Assembly: GCF_028550395.1 (NCBI RefSeq)
Contig: NZ_JAQQKW010000002.1
Location: 62,001-126,000 of the forward strand
Origin: Asticcacaulis currens
GTDB taxonomy: Bacteria; Pseudomonadota; Alphaproteobacteria; Caulobacterales; Caulobacteraceae
Length of the DNA: 64,000 bases
Reading direction: 5' to 3'
The notes beneath the pieces are model-generated. The model was given only the letters and a program-made list of their open reading frames with translations. It did not search any database and was not told the DNA's origin. Shown in pieces: positions 9,683-16,963 of this stretch (within the stretch, counting starts at the first letter, position 1; each line of letters starts with the position of its first letter). The position numbers and the translations under genes were made by a program.

Positions 9683-10303
9683 TCACGCATGAATAAACAG
9701 AAGGAAGAGGATGAAGGGCACGATGGTGCCCAGACCGACCAGAGGCCAGGTGATGCGACGTCCCCGCGCATAGATCCACAACAGACCCAGACCGGTGACG
9801 CAGAAGATGACCGAGGCAATGGCGATGATGTCGATAAACAGGCTCCAGGCCGGTCCGGCATTGCGCCCTTTGTGCAGGTCATTGAGCATCGCAATAAAGC
9901 CGCGATGGCTCTTTTCATAGGTGACATGGCCCGTATCGCGCTCGACGCTCATCCATTCGTCAAAGCCCGGACCCGGCATGGCGAAATAGAGTTCGCTATC
10001 AGAGACTTCCGGCAGAACTTTTGAGACATCAATCCCCGTATCGGCCTTCAGTGCCCGGGCCACATCGTCCGGCAGTCGCGCCTTGTCCTGCGCCTTGGGC
10101 AGCAGGGCCAGAGTCTGCGCGCTGAGGTCCTTTTCCCAGTTGGTGACCTGCGGCTTCGCCTCGATAAGGCTGGCGTGGTTGAGCGTAAAGCCGCTGACCG
10201 AAAACAGGATCATGCCGACCAGACAGAGGGCCGAGGATATCCAGTGCCACTGGCGTAACTGATTGCGCCAGAAGGAGGGAGTCGGTTTGAACGAAGTCGT
10301 CAT
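9683..10303 (-). CDS. PepSY-associated membrane protein
   Basis: A 206-residue inner-membrane protein. A first helix lies at about residues 20-42 (WISSALCLVGMILFSVSGFTLNH), followed by a periplasmic PepSY-like domain, with HxGRN before two closely spaced C-terminal helices (IIAIASVIFCVTGLGLLW and LGTIVPFILFLLFI). Histidines near the helices (WHW, LNH, DLHKGRN) may bind haem, as in related PepSY reductases. It is the first gene of the operon that continues with DUF2271, apbE and the flavoprotein; a close match to the classical Fur box lies just upstream at 10323-10341. Likely role: carry electrons across the membrane for ferric iron reduction. Confidence 0.85.
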   Translation of the reverse strand: MTTSFKPTPSFWRNQLRQWHWISSALCLVGMILFSVSGFTLNHASLIEAKPQVTNWEKDLSAQTLALLPKAQDKARLPDDVARALKADTGIDVSKVLPEVSDSELYFAMPGPGFDEWMSVERDTGHVTYEKSHRGFIAMLNDLHKGRNAGPAWSLFIDIIAIASVIFCVTGLGLLWIYARGRRITWPLVGLGTIVPFILFLLFIHA

Positions 10304-10322
10304 CAGGCTTGGGGCTCTACTT

Positions 10323-10341
10323 AATAATCATTCTCATTATC
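10323..10341 (-). promoter_or_regulatory. Fur box
   Basis: On the - strand GATAATGAGAATGATTATT matches 16 of 19 positions of the classical GATAATGATAATCATTATC. It lies 20 nt upstream of the PepSY gene start at 10303, so it should repress the whole PepSY-DUF2271-apbE-flavoprotein operon when iron is plentiful. Confidence 0.8.
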
Positions 10342-10378
10342 AAGGCGTCCTGGCTTTTGCAAGGCAGCAAACCGTCTT

Positions 10379-10411
10379 ATACCAAGGGTCATTGAAAATG
10401 ACTCTTGGTAT
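10379..10411. repeat. ATACCAAG inverted repeat
   Basis: Arms ATACCAAG-GTCATT and AATGAC-CTTGGTAT, with one unpaired position and a GAA loop. Its outer TTGGTAT recurs at the edge of the next stem-loop (10465-10504), so the two may be copies of one REP-like element. Confidence 0.6.
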
Positions 10412-10464
10412 TCCATTCGAGAATTTCTCACGTCGCTGATACATATAAGACATTCTCGTTTCTT

Positions 10465-10499
10465 CAACGGCCGGATGCTGTCAGCATCTTAGGCCGTTG
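10465..10499. repeat. stem-loop after the dehydrogenase gene
   Basis: Arms CAACGGCC-GATGCTG and CAGCATC-GGCCGTTG with a 1-nt centre and small bulges. It lies 3 nt beyond the stop at 10503 of the leftward dehydrogenase gene. No T run follows on that strand, so it could be a REP-like 3' end stabiliser rather than a classical terminator. Confidence 0.6.
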
Positions 10500-10502
10500 G
10501 TA

Positions 10503-11600
10503 TTAAATCGACAGATGTTCAGCTCTTATACGGTCCAGGGTCGGCGTTCCCGACAGGGCCATGACCACTTCCAACTCTTCGCGCAGCGTGCGTATCGCAT
10601 GGGCCACACCCAGGGGCCCCGCCGCGGCCAGCGCCTGAATATAGGGTCGCCCGATCAGCACGGCCGATGCCCCAAAAGCCAGCGCCTTGAACACATCGCT
10701 GCCGCGTCGGATACCGCCGTCCAGCAGGATCGGGACGCGACCACCGACGGCAGCGGCTATGGCTGGCAGGGCTTCGATGGCCGCCGGCAGGGTATCGAGC
10801 ACCCGGCCCCCGTGATTGGAGACGATCAGCCCGTGCACCCCCATGCGGCAGGCATGATCGGCGTCTTCCGGGGCCATAATGCCCTTGAGGATGACCGGCA
10901 AACGGGCCTCGGACAGTACCCACTCGATATCGTCCCATCCGGGGGCTGCCTTCATCAGGCCTTCAAATACGCGGCTATGTCCGGATGCGGTCGGGGTGGC
11001 GGCTGACACCGGCGGTAGATTGACCGCCGAGAGGTGCGGCGGCAGGCGGAACCCCGCGCGTTGTTCCCGATTGCGCACCCCGGCCATGGCCGCATCGACC
11101 GTTATGACCAGCGCGCGATAGCCTTCGCGCTCGGCCCGGTGAATCAGGTCGAGCGATACGCCGTGATCGGCCTGTAGGTAGAGCTGAAACCACAGGGGCG
11201 GCGCGGTTTCGGCCTGCGCCACCTCTTCGAGCGTGACGGTTGATAGGGTCGAGAGCACCATCAGGGTCTGGGTCACCGCAGCCCCCAGCGCCGTGGCGCG
11301 TTCGCCGTCCGGATGAAACAGTTTCTGATAGGCGACAGGCGCTAAAAAGATCGGATGTTCATAGAGATGTCCGAACAGGTTCAGGCGCGTGTGACCGCCG
11401 GCGACCGAGCCCAGAACCCGCCCCTTAAGCAGGATTTCAGAAAAGGCCTCGACATTGCGACGCACCGTGTGCTCGTCACCGGCCCCGGCCTGAAGATAGG
11501 CCCACGTCATATCGCTCAGCCGTTCGCGCGCATAGGCCTCGTAGTCTGAGACCGCGACTATATCGGGAGGAATGACCGTCAGTAGTGCCTTGGGTGACAT
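10503..11600 (-). CDS. FMN-dependent alpha-hydroxy-acid dehydrogenase
   Basis: A 365-residue enzyme of the L-lactate dehydrogenase / glycolate oxidase family, with a TIM barrel that binds FMN. Visible features are the N-terminal DYEAYARERLSDMTWAYLQAGAGDE, FLAPVAYQKLFHPDGE, WFQLYLQ, VITVDA, and the catalytic SNHGGRVLD, with ILLDGGIRRGSDVFKALAFGA for phosphate binding. The ATG at 11600 overlaps the upstream piuC-like stop as TGATG; a second ATG five codons upstream at 11615 is possible. It is third in the receptor - PiuC - dehydrogenase set, so it is probably iron-regulated. The physiological acid is unknown; release or breakdown of a hydroxy-acid siderophore ligand is speculation. Confidence 0.88.
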   Translation of the reverse strand: MSPKALLTVIPPDIVAVSDYEAYARERLSDMTWAYLQAGAGDEHTVRRNVEAFSEILLKGRVLGSVAGGHTRLNLFGHLYEHPIFLAPVAYQKLFHPDGERATALGAAVTQTLMVLSTLSTVTLEEVAQAETAPPLWFQLYLQADHGVSLDLIHRAEREGYRALVITVDAAMAGVRNREQRAGFRLPPHLSAVNLPPVSAATPTASGHSRVFEGLMKAAPGWDDIEWVLSEARLPVILKGIMAPEDADHACRMGVHGLIVSNHGGRVLDTLPAAIEALPAIAAAVGGRVPILLDGGIRRGSDVFKALAFGASAVLIGRPYIQALAAAGPLGVAHAIRTLREELEVVMALSGTPTLDRIRAEHLSI

Positions 11601-12280
11601 CACATCTGCGCCCATTGCCGCAGAAGGTTGTGATAGTGGGCGGTGAGACTCACCACTTCCTCGCTGTCGCCCAACTGGCTGCGCAAGCGCAGAATGGTCA
11701 TATCAAGTTCAAACAGCATCCGCCGTTGCTCGCTGTCCTTCACCAGACTTTGCGTCCACAGGAAGGCGGCCAGCCGCACGCCACGGGTGACCGGCTCGAC
11801 GCGGTGCAGGGAGGTGGACGGATAGAGGATGGCATCCCCGGCGTTCAGCTTGACCTCATGCGCGCCGTAGGTGTCTTCGACGATCAGTTCACCACCCTCA
11901 TACGCTTCCGGATCATTGAGGAAGACCGTTGTTGAAACGTCGGTGCGCGCTGTGAGGCCCTTAAACGGATCGTGGTGAAGGGCGCTGTCCACGTGGTTGC
12001 CGTAATGCCCGCCGCCCTCATAGGCATTAAAGCGCGGCGTCAGGACAATATGCGGCAGGGCGGCGGACTGAAACAACGGATGACGGCGCAGCGCCGTCTC
12101 TATGCGCTCGCCCAGTATCCGCGCCTCCGGCACATCGGCGGGGAGTTGTTTGTTTTGTTTGACCTTCTGCGCCTGCGGCCCGGCCGATGCCGCGCCATCG
12201 GCCCAGCGTGCCTCAGCGAGTGCGGCGCGTATCTCGGCCACCCCTTCGCGGCTCAGGACTTCGGGCAGGTGCAGCAGCAT
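11600..12280 (-). CDS. piuC: PiuC/YbiX-type Fe(II)/2-oxoglutarate dioxygenase
   Basis: A 226-residue PKHD-type hydroxylase. The double-stranded beta-helix contains the iron triad: HVD in [12 protein letters not shown], and the distal His in [15 protein letters not shown], whose Arg should bind 2-oxoglutarate. The ATG at 12280 matches the usual family start ([10 protein letters not shown]). Genes of this family sit beside Fiu/PiuA siderophore receptors, as here (receptor upstream at 12396-14633). The natural substrate of the family is not established. The stop overlaps the next start as TGATG. Confidence 0.9.
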   Translation of the reverse strand: MLLHLPEVLSREGVAEIRAALAEARWADGAASAGPQAQKVKQNKQLPADVPEARILGERIETALRRHPLFQSAALPHIVLTPRFNAYEGGGHYGNHVDSALHHDPFKGLTARTDVSTTVFLNDPEAYEGGELIVEDTYGAHEVKLNAGDAILYPSTSLHRVEPVTRGVRLAAFLWTQSLVKDSEQRRMLFELDMTILRLRSQLGDSEEVVSLTAHYHNLLRQWAQM

Positions 12281-12395
12281 GGCGAACTCATATAAACATG
12301 GCCCCGAGCGGAAGGTCGGAGCCAAAGATCATGAAGCGATTGATAAACGGTGGAAAGGGCCGCGCCCGCGAAACAGTGCCGCAGCCCTCGTTTTT

Positions 12396-14633
12396 TTAGA
12401 ATTGGTAGTTCAGGGTAACAGTTGCCGAACGCGGCGCACCGGGGATCAGACGCGAGCCACCATTGTTCAGCGTGGCTATATAGTCCTCATCCAGCAGGTT
12501 ATAGACGTTTAGTTGCACCGACACCTTGTCCGTCAGCTTATAAGAACCATAGGCATCGACCACCCAGTATTCCGGGATGAACGGCACGTTCTGGGTCGCC
12601 AGATCGACGCCCGGCGTATTGGCGCGGACCTGCTCACCGGTATAGCGGGCTCCGCCACCTAAGGTCAGCTTCGGCGAGACTTCATAGGTGGTCCAGACCG
12701 TGGCCGCCAGTTCCGGCGACCAGCGAGTGACCGCCCCCGTGGCGTTGGCACCGGTCGTGCCTCTTTCGACCTCGGTATCCATAGTCTGGATACCGGCGGT
12801 CAGGTTCCACTTGTCAGTGATCTTGCCGACCACGCCCAGATCGAAGCCCTTGACCGTGCGCTTGCCGAAGTTTTCGCCAAAGCCGGTATTGAAGGGATCT
12901 TCGACAAACTCGTTCAGATGTTCGGTCGAATAGTAGGCAGCGGTCAGAGACACACGACCTGACAGCACGTCCCACTTGACGCCGGCTTCGAGATTACGCG
13001 TCTCGGTGGGATCGACATTGGGGTTGTTGATATTGGTCGAGGTTTCGCTGCCGCCGACCGTGGTTGTCGAAGCCCCCAGATTGACTGTGCCCGGCGGGGT
13101 CTTTGAATTGGCATAGGCCACATACAGGCTGGCCGTTTCGACCGGCTTATAGACCAGACCAGCCTTATAGCTGGTCAGGGTGCCGTCGCCTTCGAGGCGG
13201 GCATTGGTCGCGGTTGTGGTGGTAATGTCGTAGCTATCGACACGTATCCCGGCATTGAACAGCCATTTTTCGCCAAAATGGATGGTGTCAAACAGATAGG
13301 CCGAGCCGACATTCAGCTTGACGAAGGCACGTGTGCCGTTCAGCCCATTGACCGGCAGATCGACATTGGGGTTCGGAGTGTACAGATTAGCTTGCTGAGC
13401 CGTGGTCAGGGTCACGGCGTTAACGCCATAAACCGCCACCTTTTCTGTCGAAAACTCGAGCCCGTAGGCCAGATCGTGCGTAAAGGCCCCCGTGGTCGCC
13501 GAAGCCGTGAAGTTGGTCGCATTGATCAGGGCGTCATTGTCCTTGACCACGTGCTGACGCGAACGGTTGACGGTCCAGGTCGAGCGATCATTGAGATTGG
13601 TCGCCGTAATACCGGCATTGCCCGTGCTCACCCCGGTCAGGACACGATCCAGCGACGTGCGGCTGAGGCGCGTCGTATTGGTCATATAGATGCCGGACGC
13701 GAAGTCGTGCTCGAACTTCACCGTAAACTGCGACGAGTCCGTGTCTTCATAATCATGGACGGAGCCGTAGAAGTTTTCGGAACCAACACGCGGAGCCGAC
13801 TTGATGGCGGGCGTCGCATTGTAAAAGCCTGGATAGCCGACGGAGGGGATACCACCGTCCGGCACATTGTCGCCCTTTGACACTTGCGCAAAGCCATAGA
13901 GGCGCGTCGGCGTACCGATGCCGATGCCATAGGCGGCAGCGAGTGCGTAGCCCGACTTCTTCACCTCGTCGCGGCCTACGGCATTGATGTCTTCGGCCAT
14001 CAGGTTGAGGCGCAGACCGCTGGTCTTACCCACGGCGCGGTTGACATCGACCGTGGCGCGCGCCCCGCCCTGACTGTAGGCCGCCAGCGTACCGGAAGCC
14101 GCCGCCTCAAGCGTCGGGTGCTTCGAGACCAGATTGATATAGCCCGAAGAGGCGCCACGCCCGATATCGGCACCACCGGCCCCCCGGATCACTTCGACCT
14201 GCTCCAGATTGAAGGTATCGCGCGAGGCCGAACTCATATCGCGCACCCCGTCGACCAGCACCGAAGTCGAGGCATCGAAACCGCGCATCTGGAAGGTGTC
14301 ACCGGCTGAGGTGTTGCCGTTTTCGCCCATCTGAACCGTAATGCCCGGCACATTGCGCAGGGCTTCCATCAGGGACGCGGCCTGTTGCTGCTGAAGGACT
14401 TCCTTCTTGATGACGCTGACGGTCTGTGGCGTGTCGATCAGGGCTTGGGTCTGCTTGGGCGACGACACCACGTCGGCCTTATAGCTGTTGTCGTCTGCGG
14501 TAACGGTGACGCCTTCCAGCTTCTTGTCCTGCGCCAGAGCCGTTGCGGAAAGCGCCGGAACCGCCGCTGCGGCCATCAGGGCGGCGGTCAGGTAACGGTT
14601 GGAAGCGTGCTTGCCATTGCGAATGTGAGACAT
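12396..14633 (-). CDS. TonB-dependent catecholate siderophore receptor (Fiu/PiuA type)
   Basis: A receptor of about 745 residues in the outer membrane. It has a signal peptide ending SATALAQ, a TonB-box-like start of the mature chain (KLEGVTVTADD), and a plug domain (TPQTVSVIKKEVLQQQQ, SLMEALRNVPGITVQMGENG, FQMRGFDASTSVLVDGVRD, VEVIRGAGGADIGRGASSGYINLVSK). A 22-strand-type barrel follows, closing with the canonical terminal Phe (SATVTLNYQF). The close similarity to the Fiu group and the PiuC neighbour suggest catecholate or monomeric iron chelates. Three nearby Met codons (14645, 14639, 14633) can start it; none has a strong ribosome binding site. A Fur-like site lies at 14727-14752. Confidence 0.92.
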   Translation of the reverse strand: MSHIRNGKHASNRYLTAALMAAAAVPALSATALAQDKKLEGVTVTADDNSYKADVVSSPKQTQALIDTPQTVSVIKKEVLQQQQAASLMEALRNVPGITVQMGENGNTSAGDTFQMRGFDASTSVLVDGVRDMSSASRDTFNLEQVEVIRGAGGADIGRGASSGYINLVSKHPTLEAAASGTLAAYSQGGARATVDVNRAVGKTSGLRLNLMAEDINAVGRDEVKKSGYALAAAYGIGIGTPTRLYGFAQVSKGDNVPDGGIPSVGYPGFYNATPAIKSAPRVGSENFYGSVHDYEDTDSSQFTVKFEHDFASGIYMTNTTRLSRTSLDRVLTGVSTGNAGITATNLNDRSTWTVNRSRQHVVKDNDALINATNFTASATTGAFTHDLAYGLEFSTEKVAVYGVNAVTLTTAQQANLYTPNPNVDLPVNGLNGTRAFVKLNVGSAYLFDTIHFGEKWLFNAGIRVDSYDITTTTATNARLEGDGTLTSYKAGLVYKPVETASLYVAYANSKTPPGTVNLGASTTTVGGSETSTNINNPNVDPTETRNLEAGVKWDVLSGRVSLTAAYYSTEHLNEFVEDPFNTGFGENFGKRTVKGFDLGVVGKITDKWNLTAGIQTMDTEVERGTTGANATGAVTRWSPELAATVWTTYEVSPKLTLGGGARYTGEQVRANTPGVDLATQNVPFIPEYWVVDAYGSYKLTDKVSVQLNVYNLLDEDYIATLNNGGSRLIPGAPRSATVTLNYQF

Positions 14634-14726
14634 GTGCATCAACATCTTTAAAAAAAGGCGTCGCGGTTTCCGTCTGACGCCGAGGGAGGGTGACCGGCAG
14701 ACCGGCCTGCGAGCATTCTCGGTGGA

Positions 14727-14752
14727 ATTGCGAATAATTGTCAGGTGCAAAT
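14727..14752 (-). promoter_or_regulatory. Fur-box-like site before the siderophore receptor
   Basis: TTGCGAATAATTGTCA followed by GGTGCAAAT shares the 15-base TGCGAATAATTnTCA core with the site at 6544 and has TTGC/GCAA outer ends. It is about 90 nt upstream of the receptor start. Confidence 0.6.
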
Positions 14753-14948
14753 ACCGCACTTCGGCTTTATTGCAACCGCAAAATGACCCTTTTCCACCGT
14801 ATGACGTCGTTTTTTGCAAGTGTGTCGCAAATTCAACAAACGGCGACACCGAAAATGACCGGGGGCCGACGCCGTGGTCCCACACCCGCAACGCCGGCCC
14901 CCGTTCCCGCCGGAGCGGGTAAGGCATATTGTACCCTCTGAAAAGCCC

Positions 14949-14989
14949 TAGAGCATTCGTCGGCTAAGTTGAGCCGCCGAATGGCTCTA
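14949..14989. repeat. AGAGCATTC inverted repeat
   Basis: Imperfect arms TAGAGC-ATTCG-CGGCT and AGCCG-CGAAT-GCTCTA. It lies between the receptor leader and the end of the DUF4198 gene. Together with the next element it fills most of the 14761-15049 gap; no gene is visible there. Confidence 0.55.
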
Positions 14990-15004
14990 AATTTTTGTTT
15001 TGTC

Positions 15005-15048
15005 GCGATGTTTTTGCGGAAAACCGCTCACACTTTTCCGCACATCGC
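15005..15048. repeat. GCGATGT...ACATCGC palindromic repeat
   Basis: Outer arms GCGATG / CATCGC and inner arms GCGGAAAA / TTTTCCGC. Same architecture as the element at 3051-3092. It is directly downstream of the DUF4198 stop and could act as its 3' stem-loop. Confidence 0.6.
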
Positions 15049-15049
15049 T

Positions 15050-15961
15050 TTAGAAGGGCAGGACTTCCAGCGTCACGGCGTAGGACGACCGCACCGGTGG
15101 CATATCACGCGACATGGGTTGTCCCTGCGGGCGCGCGGCCTGAGCGCCGGGCTGAGCACCGGCCTGCTGACCCGCTTGCGGACCATGGTCGTCATCGGCT
15201 TCGGGACGCGGCGGGTAAGAGGTATTCAGATAATACTGGCCACCGAACTTCCAGTTGACGGCGATTGTACCTTCGGCATCAGCGGTCACGGTCTGCTCGT
15301 CCAGTTCGCCGCGGAAGCGCACGCCGCCCGGCACCACCTTGACCTTGAGGCCCGGCATCGGCTTGCCATCCATCAGTACACGGAACTTTGCCGTTTCACC
15401 CACCACCAGATCGGTCGTCGGTTGCAACGGGAACAGTTCAAGTCCCTGCCCCACAGGCTTGATTTCAGACGGTTTTCCCGACGTCACGAAGGTTTCGACA
15501 CGGCCAAAATTGCGGCTGACCTTAAGCTCCGGCGCATTGGCGGGCACCTGTTTGGCGAAGTCGTCTTCGGAACCACGGAAGCTCTTGGTTTCTTCGCCCG
15601 CCTTCCAGGTGGCCATCACCATGCGATTGACCGAAGCGATGCGATAGGTGCCTTCGGTCGCCAGCTTGACGTCAAAGGTCGAGCGCAGCTTGCCCGTCGA
15701 GGCGTTTTCGGCTTCGAGCGGCGAACCGTCCGGCGCGCTGATCTGAAGATTGGTCAGGCGCATGGCGTTATGGTCAGCGTAGAACAGGCCGTTGGACGAG
15801 GCGGCATCCACCGTCACATAGGTCGGGCGCTGTGGATTGGTCGAGGCTTCGACCTGCGTCGCCGAGGGCAGCAGCCACTGGCTGTGGGCCAGAGCCGCCG
15901 GGGCCGCCGCCAGAAGGCCCAGCGCGGCGGTGCCGGTCAGAAGGCGCTGAATCAGGGTCAT
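15050..15961 (-). CDS. DUF4198 periplasmic protein
   Basis: A 303-residue secreted protein with a signal peptide (LLAAAPAALA) whose mature chain begins with HSQWLLPS, the typical start of the DUF4198 family with its exposed N-terminal His. The family occurs beside TonB-dependent receptors and is thought to bind metals or aid their uptake. A flexible Gln/Ala/Pro/Gly-rich insertion with a DDDHGPQ stretch precedes the last beta strand. The ATG at 15961 has GGAG 8 nt upstream; the extra upstream codon in the open frame is TTG. It follows tonB on the same strand, with a 33-nt gap. Confidence 0.85.
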   Translation of the reverse strand: MTLIQRLLTGTAALGLLAAAPAALAHSQWLLPSATQVEASTNPQRPTYVTVDAASSNGLFYADHNAMRLTNLQISAPDGSPLEAENASTGKLRSTFDVKLATEGTYRIASVNRMVMATWKAGEETKSFRGSEDDFAKQVPANAPELKVSRNFGRVETFVTSGKPSEIKPVGQGLELFPLQPTTDLVVGETAKFRVLMDGKPMPGLKVKVVPGGVRFRGELDEQTVTADAEGTIAVNWKFGGQYYLNTSYPPRPEADDDHGPQAGQQAGAQPGAQAARPQGQPMSRDMPPVRSSYAVTLEVLPF

Positions 15962-15996
15962 CAAAAGTCTCCGGAAGTCTGTTCTGAAAAAATACG

Positions 15997-16758
15997 TCAG
16001 GCGCGTCTGAGGCCAAAGGTAATGGGGACGGTGGCCCAGGATTCGATCGCCTGACCGCCGCGCGTCGCCGGCCGGAACTTCCAGCGTTTGACGGAGTCTA
16101 TGGCGGCGCGATCCAGTCGCATGGAGCCGCTGGACGCCTGCACCTGCACCTCACCAACGCTGCCGTCGGGGCGCACCTGAAGGCGCAACTGCACCGTCCC
16201 CTCCTCGCGCCGCGCCTTGGCTTGCGGGGGATAGGCGGGCGGCGGATTGCTGTTGAGTGCCGACTCGACATCGACACCCACAAAGTCATTGCGCGGTTGC
16301 GCCGCCGCCGGAGCGGCCTTAGCCACAACTTGGGCCACAACGGGAGCCGCTACCGGTGCCTGAACCGGCGGGGCCTTGACCGGAGCCATATCCAGCGGCG
16401 CGACCTGAGCGACCAGGGGCGCCGGGGTTTCGCGCGGCTGAAGCATCGGCTTGGGCTCAACCACAGGCGTTTCGGGTTTGGGCGTATCAGGCGTGATCAC
16501 GGGCTTGGGCGGCGCGCGGCGCGATTCAATCGGCACCATCTCAACGACCACGGGCGCGGTTTCCTCAATCTCCGGGGTCGTCAGAGTAAACTGTGTACTA
16601 ACGATATAGGCGGCCAGAGCGGCATGGACCGCCAAGGACACGCCGATAGCCACCGATGCCCCGCCGCCTGTGCCCTTGCGACGCCTTACAGGGGCAGACA
16701 CGCTACATTCGCTGCGCGTTGTGCCGTTTGCGTCGGTGAGAATACTCTGAGCGGTCAT
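15997..16758 (-). CDS. tonB: TonB energy transducer
   Basis: A 253-residue TonB. There is a short cytoplasmic N-terminus, one membrane anchor at about residues 35-57 (SVAIGVSLAVHAALAAYIVS, with the Ser/His pair typical of TonB), and a long Pro/Val/Lys-rich periplasmic spacer. The C-terminal TonB domain reads PPAYPPQAKARREEGTVQLR, then RLDRAAIDSVKRWKFRPA. It couples the proton motive force from ExbBD, which are not in this window, to outer-membrane receptors. Co-transcribed with DUF4198 downstream and divergent from the S9 peptidase. A Fur-like site lies in the divergent promoter region. Confidence 0.93.
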   Translation of the reverse strand: MTAQSILTDANGTTRSECSVSAPVRRRKGTGGGASVAIGVSLAVHAALAAYIVSTQFTLTTPEIEETAPVVVEMVPIESRRAPPKPVITPDTPKPETPVVEPKPMLQPRETPAPLVAQVAPLDMAPVKAPPVQAPVAAPVVAQVVAKAAPAAAQPRNDFVGVDVESALNSNPPPAYPPQAKARREEGTVQLRLQVRPDGSVGEVQVQASSGSMRLDRAAIDSVKRWKFRPATRGGQAIESWATVPITFGLRRA

Positions 16759-16846
16759 GCGTCAAAAGCCAGTGACAACGAACCGGACCCCAACGATCCG
16801 GACGATAGGGCTGACTAGCACTCCTGCAATTCATTCGCAAGCGCAT

Positions 16847-16870
16847 TGAAAACAATTCTCATTATGATAA
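16847..16870. promoter_or_regulatory. Fur-box-like site between tonB and the S9 peptidase
   Basis: ACAATTCTCATTATGATAA reads on the - strand as TTATCATAATGAGAATTGT, a recognisable but weaker match to the Fur box than the one at 10323. It sits in the 205-bp divergent region and could control both directions. Confidence 0.55.
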
Positions 16871-16963
16871 ATCGTCGCACCCTTGCGGTCCTATGTGTGT
16901 TCGCCCCTTGATTACATTTGTGACAAACGTAAGACTGTCGCCCTAATCAAAAGGGGCCATGCC

